Positions 36,626-48,084 of a DNA stretch of 64,000 nt are shown here, piece by piece. Below the pieces are notes generated by a model. It worked only from the letters and a program-made list of their open reading frames with translations, ran no database searches and was not told where the DNA came from. Numbering within the stretch: the stretch's first letter is position 1; each line of letters opens with the position of its first letter. A program made the translations under genes and the position numbers. Source of the DNA: Heterobilharzia americana (lineage: Eukaryota; Platyhelminthes; Trematoda; Strigeidida; Schistosomatidae); NCBI GenBank assembly GCA_944470555.2, contig OX104129.1:67077747-67141746 (forward strand), in the 5' to 3' direction.

Positions 36626-38235
36626 AGGTTATCCCATTAGACCCACAGTTGACTTCAGAAATACCCCAACATCTGAACTAGCAAAGTACTTAACATCGAT
36701 ATTATGTCACAATTAGGAACTGTTCAAATTCCAGACTAGTAGACTCTCACCAGTTAAAGCTGAGGCTTAATGACCTACATATAGAAGAGTACGAAAAAAT
36801 CGTTAGTTTCTATGTGACAAGTCTTTATGCTAAAATACCAATCAATAAGTAACTAGAGGCAGTCAGAAATCAACTAAATAGTTACTCAAAAATTACTCAC
36901 AGAACTAAGATATCGATTAATGAGATCATATTAGATGTACAGTTGTGCTTGACCTCTACAGTCTTCAAGTTCCAGGACAAAATATATAGACAGAGAGAAG
37001 GAGTAGCAATAAGATAGCCAATATATTTACGGATAATTAGGACAGTATGGTCATACAAACGTATAATTCTGCACCTGAGGTACGGTGGCGATATGTGGAT
37101 GACACATTCACTACTGTGTTGGAATTGGAACATATCGACAATTCCCTCACACATATAAACTCAGTAGTAGGCGCAATCCAACTGACGTCTGAGGTTGAAA
37201 GTGAGCAGAGAAAATTACACTTGTTGGATTGCAAGATAAAACGAAGGACAGACGGTGGTTTGGATACTACTGTCTGCAGAAAACCGACACATCCTAACAG
37301 GTGTCTGGACCTCAAGTCTTCACATCCAATATCAGTTAAGGCAGGTTTAGTCAAATGTCAAAATGATAAAGCTAGATAACTGACTAGTCAGCGCACAGAC
37401 TTAAACAAGGAATTGAAACACCTAAGAGAAGCGTTAACAATTAATAATTATCCTCAACCATTTTTCAAGAAGTTCGTATGAACACATAAGAAACAAGATA
37501 ATAACGGTAATACGAGTACGAATAATAACGACAACAAGAGTAGAAAGGAGTTCACAGCCTCTGTCGTGTCACCATATGAGAAAGGAACATCAGAAACTTG
37601 AAGCAGGATCCTCAACAGAGCTGGAATTACCGTGGCATTCAAATCTACAAACTCACTCAGAGATAAGCTTTGTCGACTGGCTTAAGCATCCAATAGATTG
37701 AATTAGGGAGAATAATCTATTATATTAAATTCCATATAATCATTGTGAGGTCGAGTATATACGTGAAACTAGCCGGTCGGGGTCAGGTGAGCTAGCGGAA
37801 CATAAGAATCTAGGTAAATGTAGGATGACAGACCAGAATAAGACCAATAATCTGGGAAAAACTCGACCATTGCAATGCATGCGTTAACTCACAACCATAC
37901 AATAGGGTGGGACAAAGCCACTGTACTTAGGTCCAATATAATTAGTTGAGAGAGAGATTGATTGCTGAATTCCTGTTCATCGAATCAACACCCAACATAT
38001 GTAATAGAAATGGTGCAACACCTATACCAGAGATATGGAAGATTTTACTACCAATAAAAACAAATCATATGAGGTGAAGTAACTATGCAAGTCAAATGTC
38101 GATAGTGCTGTGTGATTACATTGATGTGATTATGGACAATAATAATTTGTGTTCGAAACGTCATCAAGTAAATAATACTATATCACTGTGTGTTATAGAT
38201 CAAACAAACATATCTAATATCCAGTTTAGAGAACC
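36626..38235 (+). mobile_element. Penelope-like element (type A): RT, GIY-YIG remnant and 3' UTR
   Basis: In several broken frames it reads, in order: IRPTVDFRNTPTSELAKYL (RT fingers, 36640-36700), SFYVTSLYAKIP (first catalytic block with the Asp lost), FKFQDKIYRQREGVAI and RYVDDTFTTV (catalytic YVDD, near 37090). Then come LLDCKIKRRTDGGLDTTV, KCQNDKAR, and the linker to DKLCRLA near 37675. A GIY-YIG remnant (NHCEVEYIRETSRSGSGELA, near 37740) and LQCM follow. The 3' UTR carries ATCAAGTAAATAATACT near 38165. Many stops make it dead. It is the longest PLE in the window. Confidence 0.82.
37047..37379 (+). pseudogene. PLE type A reverse transcriptase palm/thumb frame
   Basis: The 110-codon open stretch inside the type A PLE contains the YVDD catalytic motif near residue 13 and LHLLDCKIKRR near residue 59. 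It is flanked by stops on both sides and is not an expressed gene on its own. Confidence 0.8.
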
Positions 38236-38535
38236 TTCAATGCTGATGAATAACAGATTTCGTTTTCAGTACGCCCAATTATGGTACCAAGACTGAAAGA
38301 TGAATTGCTTAGACTGGTCACTTCCTGTTTTGTTTATCAGGTTGACTGCTTTTATGGAGCTAATTACGTCAGCCACTGCTTCAAGAATTTAAATGTCTCT
38401 ACTCACGAACACTTATTAATGTGGTTAAGCAAAAGTGTGGTTAAGATCATTACCAGCTCTTTATTAGTACACTTGGTTGAAACAAACCATACTTTATAGG
38501 GTTTCTGTCGACTTGTCAAAAGATAACCGAATTCA
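38236..38535 (+). mobile_element. Short PLE-like fragment
   Basis: The frame 38281-38499 reads TSCFVYQVDCFYGANYVSHCFKNL. This has the layout of a PLE GIY-YIG start (C-x-Y-x2-x-C...Y-V), more like type B, but it is short and heavily decayed. Confidence 0.45.
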
Positions 38536-38539
38536 AATG

Positions 38540-38935
38540 AGTTGCAATCACGATTACACAATCCAGGTTATACGTTAATAATCTACAGAGGCACTTGGCT
38601 ATTGCAATGCATGCATTTACACACAATAGGATGGGATAAAACCACTGTACTTAAGTCCAATATAATTAGGTGGAGAGAGAGACTGTTTACTGAATCTTCA
38701 TTCAGTGAATCAACACCCAAAACATGCAAAATCTATACGAGAGATATGGAAAATTTTACTACCAGTAAAATATCAAGTGTGAGAACTAAAAAATAAGTTG
38801 TCGAAAGTGTTTTGAATACATCGATTTGATTATGAGCAATAATAATTGATACTTGAAAGGTCATCAAGTAAATAATACTGTGTCGCTGGGTGGTGGCTGT
38901 ATCAAATAAACGAATGTAATATAGAAGAACAATTT
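38540..38935 (+). mobile_element. PLE type A 3' end, extra copy
   Basis: It reads TWLLQCMHLHTIGWDKTTVLKS, then WRERLFTESSFSESTPKTC, then the 3' UTR with ATCAAGTAAATAATACTG. The same region ends the element at 36626-38235 and the fragment at 59085-59545, so this is a separate 3' end rather than continuation. Confidence 0.75.
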
Positions 38936-39825
38936 TCGTGTAACGTGTGATTAAGAATGTATCCAGATACTTTCGTCTGAAAATATTTAATCAACAGCTA
39001 CTTAACTTGATGAATATGAACGAAATATACCTATTTTTTTCATGATGAAGAATAAACTAAGCGAAACAGTAGGGTTGAGACTGAACATCTTTCCCTCTTT
39101 GATTAATCCAATCAGTCTTCAAGAAGTATTAACCTTGAAAATATTGTCGCTATAATGGTCAAATCGAAGACATGAATCATGGTGTTTCAGCCATCCACAA
39201 CTATTACATAATCAAAGGAAACGGGGATAATAAACATAAGATTAGTTATTAGGAAAATATGATGTACCATACTGTAATTTCAGGCGAAAAACGACACACA
39301 ACTGTGTATCAGAGACTAATGTCAGTCAGTACCTTTTACCACAGCTTATAGATACTCTTGGTCACAGGTGTTCTTGGAATGGTTAGTTAGATCAGTAATC
39401 AAGGAAACTGATGGTAGTATACGATATATTCGGAACTGCATTTCACATTATATTTGAGTTTAATGCATGAAGATGCGCTTCTTCATGAAGAACTCACTGT
39501 CTTAGAGAACTGTAGTATGTATTTCGTGCAGCAAATATGCCTAGTAACACAGTTTGTGAGACTTGTGTATTATGCCAGATATTATGAGTGTTTCGACATC
39601 ATCAAACTGTCCATGAGTGAGCTGGATAGTCAGACAATTTGACTTTACTCAAATATCATCCTCCCAACTGTAATTTGTACAGGTTTATGACAACAGTGAG
39701 GTGACTTTAAAAAGCGTTTTTGGGTTTCAAATGTATCTCATGAGATGTTTACAAGTGATCTATTATGCATGGAAAGTAGCAGACATTTTAACCAAGAAAT
39801 ACGGTTATATTTAAGTCATTTTTAT
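38936..39825. other. No gene seen
   Basis: AT-rich; nothing recognised. Confidence 0.4.
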
Positions 39826-39827
39826 GG

Positions 39828-39965
39828 CTAGTAGTGGAATCCAGGAAGCGTGTTTCCTACCACTTTGGATACATCAGCTGCAAAACCTACAACCCAATGA
39901 CTGATGGTGTACCCACCGAAACTGGAACCTCGTATGCATCGTTTCAAACACCACAAAGTTATCAA
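39828..39965 (-). mobile_element. SINE-I relic with partial hammerhead
   Basis: Minus-strand reading gives GCAGCTGATGTATCCAAAG, then GGAAACACG, then CTTCCTGGATTCCACTACTAG. GAAAC and the cleavage-side sequence survive, but the core CTGANGA is altered to CTGATGT. Confidence 0.6.
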
Positions 39966-40054
39966 CTACTCCACTAAGGCCGCCACTTATACAACATAGT
40001 ATCAGTTGTTGTTTGATTGAAGATTAGTGGAATACACCCAGTTGATCATAGGGA

Positions 40055-40190
40055 AAGACAAGATGTGGTTGCAGGAAAGAAAAAGTTTTCTCTTCGGTGG
40101 AGTCATTTACTAACCTGTACATTCGTGAATATATGTTACAGTGGGCAGAACGTCCCAGAAATATTTCCGGTTAGGGGGCAAAATGTATTG
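40055..40190 (+). repeat. Inverted repeat arm 1
   Basis: About 135 bp (AAGACAAGATGTGGTTGCAG ... TTTCCGGTTAGGGG) that recurs in inverted orientation at 41838-41967. The two arms encode similar open frames reading VAGKK followed by FSxRxSHLL. The family is not recognised. Confidence 0.75.
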
Positions 40191-40755
40191 AATAAAGAAT
40201 AAAGAAAGTTAATTAATACACATTTGGGTTTAGTGTGGAGAAATAAACAAGGGATTATGAAATTAAATGTAATTATGCAATGCAGGATGAATGTATGGCA
40301 AGTAGGAAAATAGACGAAGGGTTATGAAGATAAGATTGTGAATACGTAGTGCAGGTTAAATCTAATACAGAGTAGGAAAATGAACAAGGGATAAAGAAAA
40401 GACATGTGTAGTTACCTAATACAAAATGAATCTATGACAGTCAAGTCTTTATGATGGCCATGGAAAAATGAAGGTTGGATATACCAATTTTTGGACACAA
40501 AACGCTGCTTTCAAACTCTGGATGGTTAGTTCTGCAGCTACAAAAACAGATGCTCTGATCTTACTCCCTTCAAGTCATCATCATCAATATCAAAATAGGA
40601 CCAGGCATTACCGTGTAACGGTCTGAGTTGCCACAGCTCATATCAGTCCATCAAGTGAAAGGGCAGTCAGGTGCTAGATGAGGATAAGAAAATTCAGTCG
40701 AAAGAAATGTAAAGTATGAAAAGAGAGAAAGGAAAAACAAGAAAATGGTGAGATT
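40191..40755. other. No gene seen
   Basis: Contains short imperfect tandem similarity (AGTAGGAAAATxxACxAAGGG near 40230, 40305, 40375) but no gene. Confidence 0.4.
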
Positions 40756-40759
40756 TGGT

Positions 40760-41375
40760 ATAGCGTTAAGATGAGGATAATGTGCATATACATCTGTGCC
40801 ACTGACATCCGTTCTGAACCATGCAATCACCTAAAGTCTGCAATCGTTGGTTCCTCTTGTTCCACGGACCCCAACCAGCTAGTCTGCATCACCCCACATG
40901 GCTCAAACCAACAGTCTGAGACTTCATAAATTTATGCCATGTTTTAATCTGGCCACCCGAACCCTTCCTCCAGCCTAGACCTACTTCTGCCAACAATGTT
41001 TGACGAGGCAGATGATGACCAGGTATACGTAACACGTGTCCCAACCATCTCAGTCGATGGAGGTTAATAACCTAGTCGACTGACTAACATCTTCTCCCTA
41101 AAACTTTACACCTGACTTCTAGATTACTGAAGTGGTGACACTACAGAATATGGGTTATACTAAGAAGTCAACTGTGATCAAGCACCTGAATCCCTCTCAT
41201 GTCTTCCACCTTTAATGACCATGTTTCACGGCCATAGATTAGAACAGAGCGAACTGCTGTGCAGTACATCCCACCCTTAATAGACAACCGGATATCACAA
41301 CGGCGCCATAGGTGGGATAAGTTGGCGAAAGCCAGTCCGTACAGAGATTTTATCTGTCACCGAACCCCAAAGACA
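40760..41375 (-). mobile_element. Non-LTR retrotransposon, RT C-terminal fragment (RTE-like, second family)
   Basis: Broken minus-strand frames read GLAFANLSHLWRRCDIRLSI, then YCTAVRSVLIYGRETWSLKVEDM, then NLEVRCKVLGRR, then LHRLRWLGHVLRIPGHHLPR, then GGQIKTWHKFMKSQTVGLSHVG and GWGPWNKRNQRLQTLGD. This is the C-terminal arrangement of an RTE-type RT. It is distinct in sequence from the SR2-type copies (WIGHTLRK). There are at least three stops or frameshifts. Confidence 0.78.
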
Positions 41376-41424
41376 ATTTTGAAAGGGCTCTCAAAAGGGG
41401 CTAAGTAGCCTTAGTTCACGAGGT

Positions 41425-41837
41425 GTTCTGTTATTGAACTTCAGACATATTTCCGTTGTCCCTTTACCAGCCAGGCTTGGAAGTGTTCGTGGATACGTTC
41501 TAAAAGCGGACGCATGGTACGGCCCATGTACTCAGCCCCACAAGAGCAATGCGTCGTCTTGTCTCTCATACAGTGATCGAAGAGTTTCTTGCAGGAGAAA
41601 ATAATCCGAAGGTTGGCAGTGAAGTATGTTCTGTTTAAGGATTCTGACAGTTGTTTCCTGAGGATGTCAACAACAGTATCATCTTTGAACTCAAGATCCA
41701 ACAAAAGAATCTTTTTCGGCACCAAATGTGTTAGTTCAGTTGGGTTCTTTGCCTTTATATTCTTACCTATGAATCTGAGCGGGAAACCGTTTTCCTCTAG
41801 ATTTCGTCAAAGCGTTTATTTAGTTAGTTATCAAATA
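41425..41837 (-). mobile_element. Penelope-like element (type B), C-terminal fragment
   Basis: It reads on the minus strand PKKILLLDLEFKDDTVVDILRKQLSES, then FSCKKLFDHCMRDKTTH. The GIY-YIG region CSCGAEYMGRTMRPLLERIHEHF follows, in which the second YIG is changed to YMG, then WLVKGQRK. The arrangement parallels 29939-30412 but extends further into the endonuclease, including the RxHEH region. It is truncated after that. Confidence 0.82.
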
Positions 41838-41967
41838 AATTTTGCCCCTAACCGGAAATAATTCTGGAGCTTTCTGCCTACTGCAACACATATTCACGAA
41901 TGCACAGCTTAGTAAATGACTCCGTCGAAAAGAAAAAGTTTTCTTTCCTGCAACCATGTCTTGTCTT
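41838..41967 (-). repeat. Inverted repeat arm 2
   Basis: Reverse complement of 40055-40190 with moderate divergence. It abuts the upstream end of the type B PLE fragment. Confidence 0.75.
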
Positions 41968-42029
41968 ATGATTGAAATTACAAGTATCAATACAAAAATG
42001 GCAGACACTCATTGCACAAGTGGTGGCTG

Positions 42030-42262
42030 TTGTGCCCCAGTAGCCTAGTGGAGAGAGCTTTGGTGCTTAGAATGACAAGTACTAGGTTCGAGTCTCAGTG
42101 GGAAAGCAAGCCCTCAGTAAGTCGCAGGTATTGTGGCTGATATGTCTCAAGTAGGACGAAAAGCACCCCTTGAATTTCACTGCTAACCGTCAAATGGACT
42201 ACATTACAAAGAATATCCAGGCAGTATCAAATCATCCGCATAGCAGCGCACTTTTGAAATGA
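42030..42262 (+). mobile_element. SINE-I (Sm-alpha-like) copy
   Basis: The tRNA-like head has A box TAGCCTAGTGGAGAGAGC and B box GGTTCGAGTCTC. The ribozyme region CTGATATGTCTCAAGTAGGACGAAAAGC and the tail ending in CAGTATCAAATCATCCGCAT follow. GAAA is intact; the CTGANGA core is not. Confidence 0.75.
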
Positions 42263-43130
42263 TGATGATAATGTTGAAATGCGTGGCTAGAAGAGTATTA
42301 AAATAAATTGAAAGAGTATCGTCATGGATAGAAACAGGAAAAGAGTTTTATAAAATGTGAAATTTAGGTTTCCGTTACCGAACACCTTTAGGCAGCACCA
42401 GCTTACAACGGTTAAATTCGGGATCTTTGAAGTAGACTATCCACTGGTTGATGTTTATAGTCACTACGTAGTCAGAACTATTCGACGATCAGTCAGTGTG
42501 ATGATACACAGATCTTTCGTCAAATGGAATAGTTGACCATGGTGAATTTGTTACCGGTTAGCTTCTGGTGTCCACCTTCAACAAGAAGTTCATGAATCTC
42601 AACTGTATTTCAGCAGTTTGGCACTGAGTGAGCTTACGACTCACACAGTGAGCCCTTTGTGTGATTCAGTGCATAATGGGCTTCTATGAGTGTATTTCTT
42701 CAACGGTGAAATTTATTTCCAATTTATCTAGTAACCTTGATGATTTCTTCATTGTTTTTTCGAAGTTTGTTAAACAAACATCCGTCTTCGATGTATGTTG
42801 TAAATGATGGTCGTCAACTGTCCAATAGTAGCAAAAAAATGATTCGTAAATTTGTAGATGAACGATTTAGGTAACCTGCTTGATGAGACATTTCTGTACC
42901 ACTTTTGTGCAGGTCACCAACAGATAAATCACAAAGTTGTATTAGTGTGTTCATCAACTGAGTGGAGACAAAAGGCGTTTTTACTGGATTTGGAAAGTTA
43001 GGTGTTTAAGGATTTCCAAATGAAATACCTCGCATAAAAAGTAATTAACATGAAAACAATTTGACAGTCAAGGTGTCATTTTCTTAAAAGAGGAAGCCAT
43101 AGAATTTCAGATTGGCAATCATTATGGACT
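42263..43130. other. No gene seen
   Basis: Nothing recognised. Confidence 0.4.
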
Positions 43131-43250
43131 GATGTCAGTTGGAGTAAACTAGAAGCCTGGAGAGAGTAGACAGTTTGGTCCTAACATGGGACTCTTCAGC
43201 AGTGCGCAGATGTGACCACACCAGAAATCTATTTGAAATAGCACTCAGTG
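43131..43250 (-). mobile_element. SINE-II relic
   Basis: Minus strand: GCGCACTGCTGAAGAGTCCC, then GGACCAAAC, then the family end CAACTGACATCAGTCCATAATG. The core CTGAAGA and a perfect stem II (GTCC/GGAC) survive, but GAAA reads CAAA. Confidence 0.65.
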
Positions 43251-43639
43251 ATAAAGTATTAGCTACTGGATTACATTCATACCAAAGTGACCGTATCACT
43301 TTCAAATGTCGGTCACATAGTCCAACAGATCTCCATTAGTTTGTTTTTAATGGTAGTAACATTTTCCATAAATCTGCAGTGTGTGGTTGATTACCCTCAC
43401 CTAGTGTACTGGTTCACTAATTACTTGCTGGTCATAAGCCCAGTTAAAGAGAGAAAGTTGGGGATAAGGTTGGCAACCGTTCACCACAAATAAATCCAAA
43501 CGCGAAAGAAACTTCAAAGCACAAAATAATACAAAAACAAAATTGTGCTTATTCCTCGATCAAGGCGGAAAGACAAAATGAAACCGGTTGTGAAAGCCTA
43601 CACAAAGCCAATTCACCAATATATCTTCTCTCCCACTAC

Positions 43640-43860
43640 AGAGGGCGAAAGTAAACTAAGTAACATGGAATGTCCGCACAATGTTTGAAGCTGGTGGCTG
43701 GCTGGCTGGCTGACAAGGCTACCCAGATTGCAAAGAAATGAGAAGATTTTGCATAGTAGTGCCGTAGTCTGTGAGGAATCAGCAGATGGAATGGAAGTGG
43801 ACTCTCCAAACTGTCAACTGGAATATCCTTTAGTATCCACACGACAGCCCACCTGCCATC
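43640..43860 (+). mobile_element. RTE (SR2-type) endonuclease fragment
   Basis: It reads NMEC-type VRTMFEAGGWLAGWL followed by DKATQIAK in the next frame, then CEESADGMEVDSPNCQLE. It parallels the start of the endonuclease in block S but on the plus strand, with only three to four GGCT units. Confidence 0.75.
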
Positions 43861-44498
43861 AGAAGTCAAGCAATTCGGCCCTGTATAGCAACAACAAGAA
43901 CAAAAAAGGATGATCAAGGATCTTAAGATTCTCATCTCTATAACTTTCTGCTTATAATCTCGATTCTACACCTCTTGTACAATTGCTTCTGTTCTCTTAT
44001 TTCTATCCAGGGTTTATTGAGAATATTGTTCACTAATGTAAGAATACTCTTTGGGGGGGGGGGGGGAATCAATATATCAGAAGTTTATTATGAAGCATGA
44101 GAAAGAATGTGTCTAATGACAGTGATATAGAAAATTGTTTTTGTTCAGTATGCATCATCTATTGGTACTTGTAATCTCCCTTTGTTATAATGGGTTGGGT
44201 TCCTATGCGGAGACGTGGATAGTTTTTGGATTCCATCATATCAGTCAGTATTCATATCTTAAAATATCAAAGTTTAGATGCTAAAAAAAACTATCAAAAC
44301 ATAAAGAGAATCAGGTTTATTTGACTATTAAGTTTAATATAGTACGGAATTTACTAATCCTATATTCGGCATGCTGCCATTTAAGCTCTATGTAGTATGT
44401 ATGACTGATATTAATGGTCATTATTTCACCTAAACACTTTGTGAACTGGATTTTAATTGATCTGTACATTTATTATAATCGTTTTGTACTGGGTAATG
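43861..44498. other. No gene seen; 14-bp poly-G run
   Basis: A run of 14 G lies at 44053-44066. Otherwise AT-rich and unrecognised. Confidence 0.5.
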
Positions 44499-44600
44499 AT
44501 TGAAGGTGAAGTTAAAACTTGAACGGTGGCCGAATTTGAACAAGCGACCATCGGGTTTCCGGCACGATGCTCTGCTAACTAAGCTACGAGGTCCGACTCC
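44499..44600 (-). mobile_element. SINE-III, minus copy
   Basis: Minus-strand head GTAGCTTAGTTAGCAGAGC with a weakened B box (TTCAAATTC). The tail corresponds to TTCACCTTCAATCATTACCC. Confidence 0.65.
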
Positions 44601-44855
44601 TCACCAGATTCTCGTTTCACTTCAATCACTATGGGTTTTGCCCCACTACTATATGAATTCATGATGCGTTATTACCGATTGATCGTATTCACAATGGCTG
44701 CCCACCAGTCAGGACTTTTCATCCCAATCGAAATGTAACTGAATTAGAGAGGGGGAGCCATCTTATTGATTATCGTTTGACTACCTGAGATGACCGTAGT
44801 ATGGTGGTGTGGCAAATTCCATGGTGTTTGAAGTGAAATAAGATCTGGTCAGCAG
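44601..44855. other. Spacer between head-to-head SINE-III copies
   Basis: No gene seen. Confidence 0.4.
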
Positions 44856-44857
44856 TC

Positions 44858-44970
44858 ACACCTTGTAGCTCAGTTGGTAGAGCATCAGGCAGGAAACCTG
44901 GTGGTGACTGGTTCGAATCCGGCCGCGGTTCAATTTTTCATTTCACCTTCAATCATCATCCCGTATAAAT
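44858..44970 (+). mobile_element. SINE-III, best-preserved copy
   Basis: The head has A box TGTAGCTCAGTTGGTAGAGC and B box GGTTCGAATCC, then GGTTCAATTTTTCATTTCACC. The anticodon loop would be CAGGAAA, without the invariant U before the anticodon. The acceptor stem does not pair, so it is a tRNA-derived SINE rather than a tRNA gene. Confidence 0.75.
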
Positions 44971-45044
44971 ACTAGCCTGCCAAACTACAGATCCCTCAGT
45001 CGGGCAAATCCCATGGTATTTGAAGTGAAATAAAAATCTGGTCA

Positions 45045-45120
45045 GCAGTCCGACCTCACAGCTGAGTTACTAAAGCATCGAGCCAGAAACCCGATGGTTG
45101 CTGGTTGGAATCTAGAGTGT
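45045..45120 (+). mobile_element. SINE-III relic
   Basis: CACAGCTGAGTTACTAAAGC and GGTTGGAATC are decayed A and B boxes. Confidence 0.5.
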
Positions 45121-46500
45121 CACAGTCAGCTTACATGGCAACATGTAGGATATCGGCATGGATTACATGACTGGGGATTTCTTTCGGTTCTATTAGTGAT
45201 CCTTAATTTGTTGGTCTAAAGGAGAACACTGTTATAAATCCATGTGGTAGATATCTATAGCTATATGTGAGTGGACAGTTGAACAATAACTTTCGACTTC
45301 ACCCTTGATGATCGCTCGGTTTCTCGAAAACACAAAGGAAACGGCAAAAAACAACAGGAAAAGTTTGTTGTCAGGTCGAATATGTACAAAAATGAAGGTC
45401 TTATACTCATCTGTTGATGACCTTGGAAAGTTCTGCAGTTTTCTAAGGATCTCTTCAACCAGTCTGAGTCTCGTACTTATGATCACGTGGTTTTTGACAA
45501 ATGTACGACATACAGTGATTGCCTGTAAGGGTTTTTCAGAGATTTCTGAACTTCTTTGTGGAATCTGGAGGATACTTCCGCACTCCATAACATAACCAGC
45601 GGGAAACCTCAAATCAGCTTTTAACATGGATAGATATTGGTTAGAGAATCAGTATAACGCAGATGCTTCTTCATAGTTTAGGACTCCCTGGCGTTGCAAA
45701 CTAAGGTCTCCATTGTAGATGGTACACATGACTGTTAATCGCACTGGAAGTCCGCCACTAGGTTGGAATCCAATCGTCCACATTTTTCTACTTCTATAAG
45801 TTCATGATATTAGTGGGATCTTCATCCAACGTTTATGATGAAGCAAGTCACTAATGACCACTAATTAAATTATGAGTTTCATGGGGATCTTATTGATTTC
45901 AAGTTGACGGTGTAACCTTAAGATCTTAGGTTCGATCTCTGACAAGGTCATGGGTATGCGTTGCAGAGGAGTCCTGTACTCTGAATTCCTCAGCTAGTCT
46001 CAGTCCATGATGAATACCAACTTGAAATAAATAAAATCCTCTCGAACCTATGAATTAAACTGCTCTTTTGTTGATTTAAGTCTGTTATGAAATGAATGCT
46101 TCTTGAAATTAATCAATTCCTTCATATTCAATTAATATAACAGAATGTCAGAAGAGTTTAGCAGTTTTTTTTAAATTCCCAAACAATCAAATTTAATAGC
46201 GTCAAGTTGTCTGTTGTTGTTTCATTTTTACTGAAAGAATATTCATTCGCTCTCTGCTCATTTACTATGATAAGCATCATCATGTGATGAGTTAACCAAT
46301 AATCAATAAGGCTATGCTTTTATAGACATTCTTTGTTTGGTTGTATCTATCCGATGAATCTTATTTGTCAGTGAATATTAACTGATGTTTCATATTACCT
46401 CTTTAACCAATTACAAAAAATGAAAGGAGTCATGATAATAGAATAAGAGGGGGATATTCATTTTTATGCCTAAATTCATGTGTTTCATATGTAAACAGAT
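45121..46500. other. No gene seen; contains a SINE-II relic
   Basis: A 131-codon minus-strand frame (45232-45627) has no recognised motif. The stretch 45890-46050 (+) resembles a worn SINE-II (GATCTTAGGTTCGATCTC as B box, AGGAGTCCTGTACTCTG in the ribozyme region, CAGTCCATGATGAATACC tail). Confidence 0.4.
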
Positions 46501-46527
46501 TTACGCACTAGATTTGGTCTATAATTT

Positions 46528-46610
46528 TCAACCAATCAGCAACACAAGCATTCCGTTTACTTGTTTGTGATTGGTGCGCACGGGGAAGATAAATATTCAA
46601 CTAGTAAATA
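46528..46610 (+). promoter_or_regulatory. Candidate promoter with paired CCAAT boxes
   Basis: ACCAATCAGC (46531-46540) and its inverse TGATTGG (46568-46574) lie 27 bp apart, followed by GATAAATATTCAAC (near 46588), about 290 bp upstream of the LIM exon ATG. CCAAT pairs of this kind bind NF-Y in animals. That it drives this gene is an inference. Confidence 0.35.
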
Positions 46611-46894
46611 GGTGATAATAGGTAGGGGGAGTATGAGAAAGAGTAGAAATTCATTTACTTTGTCGGAAATTAAAAGCAGCAACCATGGAATTTACGGATT
46701 ACACGATTATACAACAAGTTTATACAGTTATTTCATAAGTTAAGAATAATGATTTCTTAGACAAACAATCATCAGCTGTCTTATTTATCAGAACTAAACA
46801 TTCAAAGCAAATAAAAAGTTATAATTGACGTGTATGCGTAATACCTACTGTTCAGTGAAAATAATTGTATTCAGGGTGATAAATAAACGGAAAG

Positions 46895-47502
46895 ATGACT
46901 ACCTTAAATCCTCAAACGTGGATATCTTCAGGAAACTTCACACAGAATGGAATTATAAACCAGAGTAAATTGTTCAGTGGTTTCAATGAGATTAGTAATG
47001 CTGACCCTACCAGTCTTGCCAACAATGGTGTCAATGTCAATACTGTTAGTAATACAGATACTACTTATATTACTGATACTACTCCTCCTAACAATAATAA
47101 TAATAATAATACTATAACTAACGTATCAGATGGAAACTTACAATCAAAGTCATTTTTTCTTGGTTCAAATCGAATGGAAACAAGTCCAACTGTCCTCCCA
47201 CGTTTAACTAATCATAATCCCCCCGGGAAACAAAGTTTTCCTGACCAACTTCAAAATTTAACCAATACTTTGACTAATACAACAAAATCATTCAATTACT
47301 ATGCACATAGTAAACATCTGAACAATTCAGAAACAATGAGGTGTAATGAATGTCGATTAATTATATTTGATCAATATTATTACAGTATCGGTGATCAAAT
47401 TTGGCATCAAAGTTGTTTAAGGTGCTTTGAATGCGGATTCCTGCTGACAGAGAAATGCTACGCTAAAGATGGTCATTTGTATTGTCGTGAGGATTTTGTC
47501 AG
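46895..47502 (+). CDS. First coding exon of a LIM-domain gene (probably LIM-homeodomain transcription factor)
   Basis: The exon starts at the first ATG after an in-frame TAA and ends at the splice donor CAG|GTTAGT (47502/47503) in phase 2. Residues 1-149 are low-complexity, Asn/Thr-rich, with an Asn run near 66-72, typical of flatworm transcription factors. Residues 150-203 form a complete LIM zinc-finger pair. The ligands are C150, C153, H171, C174, C177, C180, C197 and D200, with spacings C-x2-C-x17-H-x2-C-x2-C-x2-C-x16-C-x2-D, exactly the LIM consensus. LTEKC and LYCREDF resemble the first LIM domain of Lhx1/5- or Lhx3/4-type proteins, which then have a second LIM domain and a homeodomain encoded by later exons. 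Neither was found downstream in this window, so the introns are long or the gene continues outside. LIM domains mediate protein contacts in the nucleus. LMO- or other LIM-class proteins remain possible. Confidence 0.9.
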
Positions 47503-47574
47503 GTTAGTTGGCTTTGAAAAAGATATTTTATTATGACGGTCGTTTGCATTATCATTACCATTACCATCGACCGT

Positions 47575-47731
<157 letters not shown>

Positions 47732-48084
47732 GTTGGTAATAGTAATAGTATGTAGGAGTGAACTTCAGTAAAGTAATCGAATCGTACTCAAGTGCGAAAT
47801 TTGACCGCTGACTGTCTCCTGTGGGTTGACTACCAATGTCTAACACTACAACTCACCTCGTTTGTGTAAATAATGAGTCTAAATAAAATGCCGTTGGGAT
47901 TCACATTAAAAGTAGCTTTAAATACTTACCTTAAGTAAAACATCCCATTCTGCTAAGGAAACTGTGACATACACAGCGAAACAGCGTTTACAGAAGAAAT
48001 CTTGTTTCGATTTTCTAAACACACTGCCAACATAATTATATAATGATTAAATTAGACTCGAGCATAGTATTTATTATGAGCTGA
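47732..48084. other. No gene seen
   Basis: Presumed intron of the LIM gene; nothing recognised. Confidence 0.4.

Noticed and set aside
44868..44940. Possible tRNA gene
   Set aside because: A and B boxes are good, but the acceptor stem does not pair, the anticodon loop lacks the invariant U, and the same head plus tail recurs in several places, so it is a SINE.
45232..45627. 131-codon minus-strand open frame
   Set aside because: No motif, no start or splice context, in AT-rich sequence; not supported as a gene.
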